Part shown: positions 45,878 through 54,306 of the stretch, piece by piece | How the letters are laid out: each line of letters starts with the position of its first letter | Position numbering within the stretch: the first letter of the stretch is position 1 | Assembly (NCBI GenBank): GCA_902168105.1 | Contig: CABHOY010000075.1 | Coordinates: forward strand, 310,001-374,000 | DNA from: an uncultured Flavihumibacter sp. | GTDB lineage: Bacteria; Bacteroidota; Bacteroidia; Chitinophagales; Chitinophagaceae | Direction: 5' to 3' | Length of the DNA stretch: 64,000 nucleotides | Made by a program: the position numbers and the translations under genes | Notes under the pieces: model-generated | The model's input: the letters and a program-made list of their open reading frames with translations, nothing else | Told to the model about the DNA's origin: nothing | The model's database searches: none

Positions 45878-46612
45878 ATGCAGGAGTTAGTTAAAATCAC
45901 CGAACAAGATGGCCGACAGGTGGTGTCTGCCAGGGAGTTGCACACGTTCTTGGAAGTGCCTACACACTTTACCGACTGGGCAAAGAGAATGTTTGAGTAT
46001 GGATTTTCTGAGCAGGTAGACTTTATCCCAATTTTAGGAGAAAGTACCGGTGGCCGCCCTGGTACTGACTATGTACTCACTTTGGATTGCGCCAAAGAGA
46101 TCTGCATGATCCAGCGAACCGAAAAAGGGAAACAGGCGAGGCTTTACTTTATAGAAATGGAAAAGATAGCCCGTAATCCAACTAAGGCAATGACCCGTAA
46201 AGAGATCGCTCAGATGCTACTGGACGCGGAAAACGAGATCGAGCGGTTACAGGTACGGGCCGACCTGCAGGCGAAGCAACTGCAGATATCAGCACCAAAG
46301 GTTCAGTACCACGATAAGGTATTGCAGTCTTCAAGCCTTATTCCTATCAACCTGATAGCAAAGGAACTTGGTATGAGTGCTGTTACCCTGAACAAAAAAC
46401 TGCATCAGTTGGGTATTCAGTATCAGTCTGGCGGCGCATGGGTGCTTTATTCGAAATACCAGGAACAGGGATGGACCGGTGTCAGGACGCATAGCTACGT
46501 AGATTCTGATGGCCGCGAACGTACTGTACAGCATACCTACTGGACGGAAAAGGGCCGTCAGTACATTCACACGGTACTGAACCAGCAGATGCAAAGCACC
46601 CCGTCGAAATAA
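45878..46612 (+). CDS. AntA/AntB-type phage antirepressor with KilAC domain
   Basis: The protein has 244 residues from the ATG at 45878 (MQELVKITEQDGRQVVSAREL); an earlier in-frame TTG/ATG region overlaps the previous gene. The N-terminal AntA/AntB domain reads VSARELHTFLEVPTHFTDWA, GFSEQVDFIP and DYVLTLDCAKEICMIQRTEKGKQAR. The C-terminal part (LIPINLIAKELGMSAVTLNKKLHQLGIQY, then YTEKGR-like WTEKGRQYIHTVL) is the KilAC DNA-binding domain. Such proteins inactivate the lysogeny repressor, which matters here because the repressor has no self-cleavage domain. Confidence 0.92.
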   Translation: MQELVKITEQDGRQVVSARELHTFLEVPTHFTDWAKRMFEYGFSEQVDFIPILGESTGGRPGTDYVLTLDCAKEICMIQRTEKGKQARLYFIEMEKIARNPTKAMTRKEIAQMLLDAENEIERLQVRADLQAKQLQISAPKVQYHDKVLQSSSLIPINLIAKELGMSAVTLNKKLHQLGIQYQSGGAWVLYSKYQEQGWTGVRTHSYVDSDGRERTVQHTYWTEKGRQYIHTVLNQQMQSTPSK

Positions 46613-46638
46613 ACTCCAATTCAATTAAACAGTGAACA

Positions 46639-47079
46639 ATGAACACAGATTCTCAGGGCGAAATAATTAGTCCTACTTCCGATGCACCAGCCATTTTAGA
46701 TGCTGGTAAATTATGTGTAGTCGTTGATGCGGCTACCCTGGTTCCACTATTTTATCACCCGCTGGAAGGCGGTGGGGATTTCATCGAATCTCACCCTGAT
46801 TCGCAGGTTGGCGCCCCGGTGATGATCTATGAGAGGGAACAGGCTCTGACCCTGATCGCGAAAGTCCAAAAGAAATACAGCAGGCAGAATATTGCACCTG
46901 AATTGCAGCGTCACTTCGGGTTGATGAATGTATGCCTTGCCGGCCAGATAAGCTACCATGTAGGGGAGTACATGGCCGCGGATAAGTCGGAATTATCTTC
47001 CGATTATGAAGAGAAGGTAAAGGCTTATGTATTGCGCAATGTGATAAAACCGGAGCTGGTAAGCGGACCGACTGAGTAA
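46639..47079 (+). CDS. Hypothetical phage early protein
   Basis: The 146-residue protein has no recognisable motif. It has a mixed alpha/beta character (KLCVVVDAATLVPLFYHP, REQALTLIAKVQKKYS) and no signal peptide or membrane segment. It lies between the antirepressor and the DUF1376 replication gene in the same plus-strand run, with small gaps, so it is probably an early protein. Confidence 0.65.
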   Translation: MNTDSQGEIISPTSDAPAILDAGKLCVVVDAATLVPLFYHPLEGGGDFIESHPDSQVGAPVMIYEREQALTLIAKVQKKYSRQNIAPELQRHFGLMNVCLAGQISYHVGEYMAADKSELSSDYEEKVKAYVLRNVIKPELVSGPTE

Positions 47080-47117
47080 GCCTTACCGCTTTTTTAAACA
47101 CCTAACGACATTAGAGT

Positions 47118-47933
47118 ATGGTAGCCACTAAGAGCCCGGCCTTTCGATTCTATCCTTCTGACTTCCTGTACGGTTGTCGGAGGATGACAACTGAACAGAT
47201 CGGTATCTACATATTGCTGCTTTGTGAGCAGTGGGATGCAGGCGTAGTCCCAAACGATGAAACAATGCTCAAAGAGATCACCAAATGTAAGAAAATGGAC
47301 GTCATCAATAGAGTGCTGGAGAAGTTTTCTTGTGATGAAAATGGTGATTTTTTTAACGAAAGATTGGAAAAAGAGCGAGAAAAGCAGAACCAGAGGAGCG
47401 AGAGGTTAAGAGCTAACGGAATGAAGGGAGGAAGGCCCAAAGTGATTGATAATCAATTAGAGGAAAAACCAGATGGTTTGCAAAACGAAAGCAACAACGA
47501 AACCAAACGCAAAGCTAAAAATAAGGCTTCTGTTTCTGTTTCTGTTTCTGGTTCTACGTATAAAGAAAGTATAGGGGAAACTAACGTTTCCACCACCGCG
47601 CCCCCGGTTAAGGTAAAAAGGAAACGGGAGCCGAAAATTTTTATCGCTCCTTCGATGCAGGAGGTACAGAACTACCTGAAAGAGTACACCCGAACATGGA
47701 GCGATGATCAGGCACGTGGAAAAGCCTTCGCCATTCACAACTACTACCAGGCTAACGGCTGGAAGGTTGGGAAGAACCCAATGAAAGACTGGAAGGCAGC
47801 TGCGAGAACCTGGTTACAACGTGATGGTATTGTCCCTCTGGAGGAGGGTAGTCAGATGTCTCTTTTAGGAAATGGTCAAAACACTCAAACAAACCTACCA
47901 GATGCAAGGAAACTCGCTGAAAAATATCAATAA
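47118..47933 (+). CDS. DUF1376 phage replication protein
   Basis: The 271-residue protein begins with the DUF1376 signature (FRFYPSDFLYGCRRMTTEQIGIYILLLCEQWDAG), a winged-helix-like domain common in phage replication initiators. A linker rich in Lys, Asn and Ser-Val repeats follows, then a second helical domain (MQEVQNYLKEYTRTW, AFAIHNYYQANGWKVGK, MKDWKAAARTWLQ) typical of helicase-loader or primosome-like proteins. It is immediately before DnaB, so it probably recruits the helicase to the phage origin. It contains a short hexanucleotide repeat in the linker. Confidence 0.85.
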   Translation: MVATKSPAFRFYPSDFLYGCRRMTTEQIGIYILLLCEQWDAGVVPNDETMLKEITKCKKMDVINRVLEKFSCDENGDFFNERLEKEREKQNQRSERLRANGMKGGRPKVIDNQLEEKPDGLQNESNNETKRKAKNKASVSVSVSGSTYKESIGETNVSTTAPPVKVKRKREPKIFIAPSMQEVQNYLKEYTRTWSDDQARGKAFAIHNYYQANGWKVGKNPMKDWKAAARTWLQRDGIVPLEEGSQMSLLGNGQNTQTNLPDARKLAEKYQ

Positions 47934-47955
47934 ACCGCAAAATAAGGCGATTGTA

Positions 47956-49308
47956 ATGGCTAACTACCAACGGCACATACACTACGACCTTGAGGTAGAA
48001 AGCGCCGTTTTGGGGGCTTGTATGCTCGAATCTTCGACTTTCTCCCGAATAAGGGGGCTGTTGAAAAAGGAATACCTGTATAGCTCCCAGAACCAGGCGG
48101 TATTTGATGTGCTGTCAGAAATGTGGGAAGACGGATTACAGATAGATCTTTTGACCGTTGCTGTTGAAATACATTCCAAAGGAAAGCAGGGCGCTTTTAA
48201 TGGCAATGTGCCGTATTACCTCACGGTTTTGACCACCAACGTGGTAAACACTACTCATTTGGAGACACACGCCCTGTACATCAGGCAGATGTACGCCAAA
48301 CGTCTAATGTTGAATATTCAGATGGAAGCCTCGGCCGGGGGAAAGGACACTGTTGATAGCATGTTGGATATCCAGCAAAAGATCCAGGAAGTTCTTTCAG
48401 TAAATGCCACCGATGACTGGCAGGATATCGGGACTGTTATGTTGCGGCTGTCGAAACACATGGACAAGGTTCGTGGAAAGACCATGCTCGGTGTTCCGTC
48501 CGGTTTCCCTTCCCTCGACAAAATATCCGCTGGATGGCAGGAAGGTCAGCTGATTGTATTAGGGGCCAGACCATCTGTGGGTAAGACTGCTTTCGCTGCA
48601 GCTTTAGCAATCAATGCTGCAAAGAACCAGTACCCGGTAGGTATCATAAATCTCGAAATGCCATCCGATAGAGTGGGCGGTCGTCTGGTGTCCTTTTACA
48701 GTGACATCGAGTTTTGGCGCATATACCGGGCAAAATCCAAAGATCAGGACCAGGAGGGGCAGATACATCAGGCAATATCCGATGTGGCAAATTTACCTAT
48801 CTGGATAAGCGATAAGACGAACGTAACTGTTTCTGATATCAGGGCAAAAGCGCAAAAGCTGAAAAATCGGGCTGATATGAAGTTGCTGATCATTGACTAC
48901 CTGCAGCTGATGGAGGGCGAGGGAAAGGTAAGCGATAACCGGGAAAGAGAGGTAGCCAAAATGAGCCGTGGACTGAAACTGTTGGCGCTGGACTTAAAGA
49001 TTCCAGTTATCGTCCTCGTCCAGCTGAACCGGGAAAGTGATAAGACTGGAAACAAGAAGCCCCGAATGAGCAATATCAGGGAGTCAGGAGCTATAGAACA
49101 AGACGCTGACGATGTATTACTCCTGCACAGGGATTGGAAGAGTGGTATACAAACCGATGCAAATGGCAACAGCACAGAGAGACAAGCCACCTTGATAATA
49201 GAGAAGATGAGGGACGGCGAATGTGCTGAGTTGCAGATCAGCTTTGAGCCGGAAACAATGAAGTTTTACGAGGAAACATACCAAGCACACGGTGACAATC
49301 CATTCTAA
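47956..49308 (+). CDS. dnaB: Replicative DNA helicase, DnaB-like
   Basis: The protein has 450 residues from the ATG at 47956 (MANYQRH); an in-frame GTG/ATG at 47872 would overlap the DUF1376 gene by 62 bases. The N-terminal DnaB domain (LEVESAVLGACML) is followed by the RecA-like motor: Walker A GARPSVGKT at residues 203-211 (Lys210), LEMPSDRVGGRL, Walker B LLIIDYLQLM, and IPVIVLVQLNRESDK with IRESGAIEQDADDVLLLHR. It unwinds DNA as a hexamer for phage replication. The size is typical. Confidence 0.95.
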   Translation: MANYQRHIHYDLEVESAVLGACMLESSTFSRIRGLLKKEYLYSSQNQAVFDVLSEMWEDGLQIDLLTVAVEIHSKGKQGAFNGNVPYYLTVLTTNVVNTTHLETHALYIRQMYAKRLMLNIQMEASAGGKDTVDSMLDIQQKIQEVLSVNATDDWQDIGTVMLRLSKHMDKVRGKTMLGVPSGFPSLDKISAGWQEGQLIVLGARPSVGKTAFAAALAINAAKNQYPVGIINLEMPSDRVGGRLVSFYSDIEFWRIYRAKSKDQDQEGQIHQAISDVANLPIWISDKTNVTVSDIRAKAQKLKNRADMKLLIIDYLQLMEGEGKVSDNREREVAKMSRGLKLLALDLKIPVIVLVQLNRESDKTGNKKPRMSNIRESGAIEQDADDVLLLHRDWKSGIQTDANGNSTERQATLIIEKMRDGECAELQISFEPETMKFYEETYQAHGDNPF

Positions 49309-49342
49309 TTGACCGCACCGGCGGGTATCCGGTAGTGAACAT

Positions 49343-49618
49343 ATGAAAATAACAGGTAATGAATTTGTACGCCCGGTTAATGAGGTTGGCAAGGCACACC
49401 TTACGCCATTAGGACCGGCCAATGAAGTGATTCAACACACCGGTTTAACAATCCGGCAGGAACTGGCCGCCAGGTTTATGCAGGCAATAATAGCCTCAGG
49501 CAGAATAAATCTTTCATATGAGATGGCAAAAGTAGCCTTTCGTTATGCGGACGCGTTCATTCTGGAAAACAATAGTTTGGAAATAGAAAGCGAGGAGGGG
49601 AAGAATGAAACAGCGTAA
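49343..49618 (+). CDS. Hypothetical small phage protein
   Basis: The 91-residue protein (TGLTIRQELAARFMQAIIASGRINLSYEMAKVAFRYADAFI) is helical; the segment TGLTIRQELAARFMQAI with a following helix and YADAFI is common among small phage proteins in Bacteroidota that I cannot name. It ends acidic. It overlaps the next gene by 14 bases, consistent with translational coupling in the early operon. Confidence 0.7.
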   Translation: MKITGNEFVRPVNEVGKAHLTPLGPANEVIQHTGLTIRQELAARFMQAIIASGRINLSYEMAKVAFRYADAFILENNSLEIESEEGKNETA

Positions 49619-49931
49619 AAACGGTCTGCATGACCAAAGTGTGTACCATGAGCTTATCCAAACTGAAAAGGCAGGCCGGAAGTGGATAGCATTCACCAGA
49701 TACTGGATTGGATATTCTGAGCAACGGATAGACGTACAGAGGTCGGGGGATACCGAACAGGAGGCATTGAAAAAGCTCAATCAGTTTTTGAACAGTAAAG
49801 AGCCGAATAAGCCTGATGTTCTAACGCATCTGCAACATGGCGATTACTCCCTGATCACAGGGGAGCAACGGAACAAACTGAAATCAGTATTAACTAAATA
49901 TTTCACACATGCAAACAAATCACGCCAATAG
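49605..49931 (+). CDS. Hypothetical small phage protein
   Basis: The 108-residue basic protein (RKWIAFTRYWIGYSEQRIDVQRSG, TEQEALKKLNQFLNSK) has no recognised family. It overlaps the upstream gene by 14 bases and the next small gene by 23 bases. The tight overlaps support that it is translated. It is placed after the helicase, among small early genes. Confidence 0.65.
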   Translation: MKQRKNGLHDQSVYHELIQTEKAGRKWIAFTRYWIGYSEQRIDVQRSGDTEQEALKKLNQFLNSKEPNKPDVLTHLQHGDYSLITGEQRNKLKSVLTKYFTHANKSRQ

Positions 49932-50037
49932 CCAGCAGCCGGACAATGACAAATGGTTTTTCCTGTTTCTTACATTCTTGTTTCTCACAGTCTGTATTGT
50001 CTGCTACACAGTGTTGAAGCTAATGGGAAAGGCTTGA
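49909..50037 (+). CDS. 42-residue single-span membrane protein
   Basis: The frame from the ATG at 49909 gives 42 residues with a polar N-terminus (about 15 residues) and one hydrophobic span (WFFLFLTFLFLTVCIVCYTVL), then a short basic tail. It is too small for most gene callers. It overlaps the gene before it by 23 bases. A role such as membrane-linked early function, or a small holin-like peptide, cannot be decided from sequence. Confidence 0.55.
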   Translation: MQTNHANSQQPDNDKWFFLFLTFLFLTVCIVCYTVLKLMGKA

Positions 50038-50090
50038 TAAGCCGATAAACCGTCACAAAACATTATAATCATAAGCCAAAAATCACAAAC

Positions 50091-50339
50091 ATGAACAAAC
50101 AAACAGTTGAACAAGCGCTTACTCTTACGAACAAAATTGCCAGGGCAGAAACAAGTTTAAAGCAATTGAAAGAGTTACAAGACCATATCCAACACAACAG
50201 GCAAACATTTTTCACTACATTGGGAGGTGCATTGAATTCAGTGGCAGATCACGTAGACTTTAGTCCAGCAATTGACGTACTGATCCAACTTGTTGAACGG
50301 CATCTGGAAGGCAGTGAGCAGGAGCTTGCAGACCTCTAA
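50091..50339 (+). CDS. Hypothetical coiled-coil phage protein
   Basis: The 82-residue protein is helical, with a heptad-like segment (TVEQALTLTNKIARAETSLKQLKELQDHI) and a second helix (PAIDVLIQLVERHLEGSEQELADL). No family is recognised. It is the last gene before the predicted promoter at 50349 and thus probably the end of the early block. Confidence 0.65.
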   Translation: MNKQTVEQALTLTNKIARAETSLKQLKELQDHIQHNRQTFFTTLGGALNSVADHVDFSPAIDVLIQLVERHLEGSEQELADL

Positions 50340-50348
50340 AAGGAGCGG

Positions 50349-50378
50349 CTTGCTTATTAGAATCAATCACTATCTTTG
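50349..50378 (+). promoter_or_regulatory. Predicted promoter of the terminase block
   Basis: CTTG (50349-50352) and TATCTTTG (50371-50378) are spaced by 18 bases and match the Bacteroidota -33/-7 pattern well. Shortly downstream lie two copies of CTCCCCAATT (50386-50395 and 50398-50407) enclosed by CAGGCT/AGCCTG inverted ends (50382-50415), a likely control element in the leader. Confidence 0.65.
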
Positions 50379-50391
50379 TATCAGGCTCCCC

Positions 50392-50407
50392 AATTCTCTC
50401 CCCAATT
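50392..50407 (+). repeat. 16-nt repeat, copy 1
   Basis: AATTCTCTCCCCAATT here is identical to 56038-56053. Both copies lie downstream of a TAnnTTTG element on the same strand. A partial match TCCCCAATT also occurs at 41151-41159, just before the integrase inverted repeat. Confidence 0.7.
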
Positions 50408-50433
50408 ACAGCCTGGAAATTCAAACCAACAAC

Positions 50434-50658
50434 ATGAGTAATACCATCAATGGGATAAACGCTAGAGAATCTCGGGGAGATATCACGGTTGGAATACAAC
50501 TGGAACAATTCATTGAAGCCATCAAGAAATTACCTGTTAAAAACGGATGGGTTAATTTAATCATATCACCTCGTAAAGATCCGCATTCCAAAGGTTACAC
50601 TCACATCGTGAAACCGCAAAAGCCGAGGGAGAAGGATGGCAGCACCGAAAGGAAATAA
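50434..50658 (+). CDS. Hypothetical small phage protein before terminase
   Basis: The protein has 74 residues from the ATG at 50434. It is a small alpha/beta protein (ITVGIQLEQFIEAIKKLPVKNGWVNLIISPRKD) with a basic C-terminus. No family is recognised. It is the first gene after the predicted 50349 promoter and overlaps terminase small subunit by 23 bases, so it is likely translated with the packaging genes. Confidence 0.65.
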   Translation: MSNTINGINARESRGDITVGIQLEQFIEAIKKLPVKNGWVNLIISPRKDPHSKGYTHIVKPQKPREKDGSTERK

Positions 50659-51148
50659 GTTTTGGCTATTACGCAGTAAGCACGGGCGGGATAAGATATT
50701 TGTCTCGCCTAAACTGCTTTGGGAAGCCGCTTGCGAATATTTCGAATGGGCTGAAAAGAACCCTATTAAAGACCCTCGATCATTCGGCCAGCGCAAAATA
50801 CAGCGTCCTTTCACCATTGAAGGATTATGTGTCTATGTAGGCGCAAATACGGCATTCCTTCGACAGTTTGAAGATGGCCTGAAAGGGAAGGAGGACGCAG
50901 AAAGTAAAGATTTTTCTACTATCATAGGGACTATAAAGGACGTGATATTTACCCAGCAGTATAGTAATGCTGCCATTGGGGTATTAAAGGAAAATATTGT
51001 GTCTCGCAAACTGGGGCTTGCGGATAGACAGGAGGTAAAGAGCGAGGCAGTGCCGCCATCTGATATTGATTACTCAAAACTCGATGATGCAACACTTGAA
51101 AACATCGTTAAGGCTCGATCCGGACCAAGCTCTGGGACAGTTGTGTAA
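50636..51148 (+). CDS. Terminase small subunit (gp3-type DNA-packaging protein)
   Basis: The 170-residue protein starts MAAPKGNKFW and has the small-terminase pattern of a helical DNA-binding N-terminal region (LLWEAACEYFEWAEKNP, FTIEGLCVYVGANTAFLRQFEDGL) followed by helices that oligomerise (IIGTIKDVIFTQQYSNAAIGVLKENIVSRKLGLADRQEVKSE). It should bind the packaging site and present phage DNA to the large subunit. It overlaps the large subunit gene by about 65 bases. Confidence 0.88.
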   Translation: MAAPKGNKFWLLRSKHGRDKIFVSPKLLWEAACEYFEWAEKNPIKDPRSFGQRKIQRPFTIEGLCVYVGANTAFLRQFEDGLKGKEDAESKDFSTIIGTIKDVIFTQQYSNAAIGVLKENIVSRKLGLADRQEVKSEAVPPSDIDYSKLDDATLENIVKARSGPSSGTVV

Positions 51149-52511
51149 ACGGCGTTTTTATCGGTTCTTCCTGGAGTTTTGGGAAACGATAGAGGCCGTA
51201 GAATTGATACCTAACTGGCATATAGAATACATATGTGACCAGCTGCAGGAGGTGTATGAAATTTGGGCAAGGAAGGAAAGCCAGGATGATGTACTGATAA
51301 ACGTACCCCCTGGATCGTCCAAATCAACGATAGTTACTCAGTTGTTCCCTGCCTGGTTGTGGGTGAAGAATAAATCTATCCGTGTCATAAGCAGTTCATA
51401 TGCTGGAGATCTGGCTACGGCTCATGCTGTTAAGACCAGGGATTGCCTGAAGTCTGATAAATTTCAGCGCTGTTATCCTGGTCTGATCGAATTTAAAGCG
51501 GATACAGACGGTAAGACACACTATAAGAATACCGCTATGGGGGAAAGATTCACCACCAGTACCGGCGGTAGGGTTACTGGCTTGCATGGTGATTTTATCC
51601 TCATTGACGATCCAATAAATCCAGAAGAAGCGGCCAGCCTTGCAGAATTAAAGACAGCTTCCCGGTTTACCAGCACAACCCTTTCCACCAGGGTGACTGA
51701 TAAAGACAGGACCGTTAGTATCATGGTTATGCAGCGACTCCACGAATCAGACCCGGCGGGGGATTGGCTGAGTAAAAGCCCGTTACGTCATATATGTCTA
51801 CCAGGGGAGATTACGGAAGGCGGTAATCATAATATCAGACCGGCTGAATTGATTGATAGGTACAAGGACGGGCTACTCGATCCCCGCAGGCTGGGCCGGG
51901 CAGCACTTGCGAAACTGAAAACGAAACTCGGATCTTATGGTTATGCAGGCCAGATAGGGCAACGTCCAGCACCTGAAGGAGGTGGGATCTGGCAGAAATG
52001 GTTTGTTCCTATTCCGGACAACGCTTTCCCGGCCCCCGAAGACATGGAAGATTACGGTACTGACTGGGATACGGCCTATACAGATAAGCAAAAGAACGAT
52101 GCCAGTGCATTCTGTACCAGCGGTAAGATAGCAGGTAAAATGTATATAGATAAGCTGGGATTCGATAAGCTGGAGCTACCTGCTTTAATCCGTTACATGG
52201 ATCTCCGTCCTGCACCTCACTACATTGAAGCGAAGGCCAGCGGTAAGAGCGCCAAACAGGTACTGAAAGACGGGGGCGTAGTTGCGATCGAGGTACAGGT
52301 AAGCGGTGGGGATAAGATAGCACGCACCAAATTTGCTACCCCGCCTCCAGAAGCAGGGCTGGTATGTATAAGGGCAAGCCTTCTGGATATACTGTACAAT
52401 GATCCAGAACAGGGATTGCTATTCTTCCCTAATGGCAAACATGATGACTTAAACGATGCTGTTGTACAGGCGATACAGCGTCACTTTAGAAAGAAAAAAA
52501 CATGGTGGTAA
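51084..52511 (+). CDS. Terminase large subunit
   Basis: The protein has 475 residues from the ATG at 51084; a second ATG follows directly and a TTG lies at 51066. The ATPase has a Walker A variant PPGSSKST (about residues 75-82) and Walker B DFILIDDP. The C-terminal RNase H-like nuclease has its first acidic cluster at YGTDWDTAYT and a late HDDLNDA. It cuts concatemeric DNA and pumps it into the prohead. The start overlaps the small subunit, as is common. Confidence 0.93.
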   Translation: MMQHLKTSLRLDPDQALGQLCKRRFYRFFLEFWETIEAVELIPNWHIEYICDQLQEVYEIWARKESQDDVLINVPPGSSKSTIVTQLFPAWLWVKNKSIRVISSSYAGDLATAHAVKTRDCLKSDKFQRCYPGLIEFKADTDGKTHYKNTAMGERFTTSTGGRVTGLHGDFILIDDPINPEEAASLAELKTASRFTSTTLSTRVTDKDRTVSIMVMQRLHESDPAGDWLSKSPLRHICLPGEITEGGNHNIRPAELIDRYKDGLLDPRRLGRAALAKLKTKLGSYGYAGQIGQRPAPEGGGIWQKWFVPIPDNAFPAPEDMEDYGTDWDTAYTDKQKNDASAFCTSGKIAGKMYIDKLGFDKLELPALIRYMDLRPAPHYIEAKASGKSAKQVLKDGGVVAIEVQVSGGDKIARTKFATPPPEAGLVCIRASLLDILYNDPEQGLLFFPNGKHDDLNDAVVQAIQRHFRKKKTWW

Positions 52512-52512
52512 T

Positions 52513-53907
52513 ATGAACATATTTAACAGACTAAAAGCAGCTTTTACGGGCCGTTTACCGTTCGGCAATAGTGTTTCCGTCCTTATAGGCGGTCAGCTGG
52601 TAAGTAATCTACAGAACACACGGGAGTATGTTACTAACGGCTATATGGACAATGCCGTGGTATATAGTATCATATCCCAGTCAGCCCGAAAGTTTGCCAG
52701 CGTTCCTGTCGGCGTATATGAAGTTGTCAACCAAGACGAGTTTAAGCGGTACAAATCACTTATGTCAAGCAATGGATCTGCTACGGAAGCGTCCTTCTCT
52801 GCTGCTATGCTGGCAAGGCAGAAGGCATTGAGAGTAGTTAAAACGCACCCCATACAAGATCTGTTGGAGCGACCGAACCCGATTACAGGAGGGGCTGCAT
52901 TCTTTGAAGCCCTGTTCGGATTTAAAATGATCACCGGGGCGGGTACGGGCTGGGTGAATAAAGGTGGTGATCCTGATGGCCTACCATTAGAGTTGTGGTG
53001 TTTGCCATCACAAGACATCAATATAGTTGTAGATAGGAACGATATATTGCTGCCAGCTGGCTATCAATTACAGACTGGTTCAATAGCGAATCTTCGAAAA
53101 GAGGATGTTTTGTACTGGAAGTATTGGAATCCTATGGGGCACAGCGCGAACGGCTCACATCTTTACGGATTGGCCCCCCTAAAGGCCGGTGCAACAGTGG
53201 CTACTGAAAGAGGAAAGGCTGATAAAACCAGTGCTACCATGATGCAAAACCAGGGGGCCAAAGGTGTCATCTTTGCAAACTCAGATCGGGATGAGGGAAT
53301 GAGTGAAGAACAACGAGACACGCTACAGGACCGGATAGATCAGGAGGTAAACGGAATACGAAATAACAACCGGGTAGCCTTAGCCAATACCAAACTGGGA
53401 TACATAGACCTTGGGCGGTCAAGTCCGGATCTGGGAATGGAGGCGGCAAAGAGAATGAGTAAGGAGGATTTGTGTAATGTGTTTGGATATCCACCGGTGT
53501 TACTTGATCCAAGTAAAGGAACACTGGCAAACCTGGATGCATCTATAAAACATTTCATCACTAATAAGATCATTCCTGAATGGTGTGGACTTCGCGACGA
53601 CCTTAACGCCTGGTTACCCCCGATGTATAAGGATAAGCAAAAGATCTGGATAGAGCCGGATTTTACCGCTATTCCTGAAATGCGGCAAGATTTGGAAAAG
53701 ATGGTGAATAGCATATTGAAGATATGGCCGCTCACACCAAATCAAATGCTGGAGGCTTTGGGATGGGAAACAGACGCAAAAGATCCTGCCATGAATAAAC
53801 GTTACATCCCTTCCAACCTGATCCCGCTGGACCAGGTAAATTCAATGGGTTTGGATATTGAAGGGGAATTGAAGATGTTGGGTAATTACGGAATTACTGA
53901 TTATTAA
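52513..53907 (+). CDS. Phage portal protein (HK97 type)
   Basis: The protein has 464 residues from the ATG at 52513, one base after the terminase stop. It has portal-type motifs: NAVVYSIISQSARKFASVPVGVYE near the N-terminus, ERPNPITGGAAFFEALFGFKMITGAGTGW, LRKEDVLYWKYWNP, and ERGKADKTSATMMQNQGAKGVIF. The portal is the dodecameric ring through which DNA enters the head and to which the tail attaches. Confidence 0.93.
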   Translation: MNIFNRLKAAFTGRLPFGNSVSVLIGGQLVSNLQNTREYVTNGYMDNAVVYSIISQSARKFASVPVGVYEVVNQDEFKRYKSLMSSNGSATEASFSAAMLARQKALRVVKTHPIQDLLERPNPITGGAAFFEALFGFKMITGAGTGWVNKGGDPDGLPLELWCLPSQDINIVVDRNDILLPAGYQLQTGSIANLRKEDVLYWKYWNPMGHSANGSHLYGLAPLKAGATVATERGKADKTSATMMQNQGAKGVIFANSDRDEGMSEEQRDTLQDRIDQEVNGIRNNNRVALANTKLGYIDLGRSSPDLGMEAAKRMSKEDLCNVFGYPPVLLDPSKGTLANLDASIKHFITNKIIPEWCGLRDDLNAWLPPMYKDKQKIWIEPDFTAIPEMRQDLEKMVNSILKIWPLTPNQMLEALGWETDAKDPAMNKRYIPSNLIPLDQVNSMGLDIEGELKMLGNYGITDY

Positions 53908-53923
53908 CAATAAACATAAAGTT

Positions 53924-54118
53924 ATGAAAGTGAAAATGTTCTATGACAAAAGACAGTCCGGTTATGTAGCCTATATGCCAGATGGAACGCCTATACCAGG
54001 ATTAAAAAATGTAACAATAGATGACAACTTTGATAACTCGTTGCGTGCAGAGGCTATTGCTATTGTAAAAATCGAGGTAGAGGTGGTGAATGAAGAGCCA
54101 AAAAAGGAGTGGGTATGA
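53924..54118 (+). CDS. Small hypothetical phage protein
   Basis: The 64-residue protein begins MKVKMFYDKRQSGYVAYMPDGTPIPGL and is beta-rich, similar in style to small HicB-like or DUF1902-like folds, without a clear identity. It follows the portal gene by 16 bases, and its stop overlaps the next start in an ATGA. Confidence 0.65.
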   Translation: MKVKMFYDKRQSGYVAYMPDGTPIPGLKNVTIDDNFDNSLRAEAIAIVKIEVEVVNEEPKKEWV

Positions 54119-54306
54119 CATGGCTTTATCTGGTTAATGTTATCATCTTTCAGTGGTTCTTTGTCCGTCTCACAAAGATGGTAGATAAGGACACTAAGAA
54201 GGTTCTGGCCTGGGGTTTTCAGGGCTTTGTTGTTCCCCTCACAGGGTGGAGCACAAAGTTTATTTATATCAGTAAATGGTTTATCTGGTTTTATGACAGA
54301 CGCTGA
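54115..54306 (+). CDS. Small membrane protein in the head module
   Basis: The protein has 63 residues from the ATG at 54115, whose ATGA overlaps the preceding stop. It has a hydrophobic N-terminal span (WLYLVNVIIFQWFFVRL) and a second aromatic, hydrophobic stretch (FQGFVVPLTGW, FIWFY). Small proteins like this near the portal gene occur in many Bacteroidota prophages. The function is unknown. Confidence 0.65.
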   Translation: MTWLYLVNVIIFQWFFVRLTKMVDKDTKKVLAWGFQGFVVPLTGWSTKFIYISKWFIWFYDRR

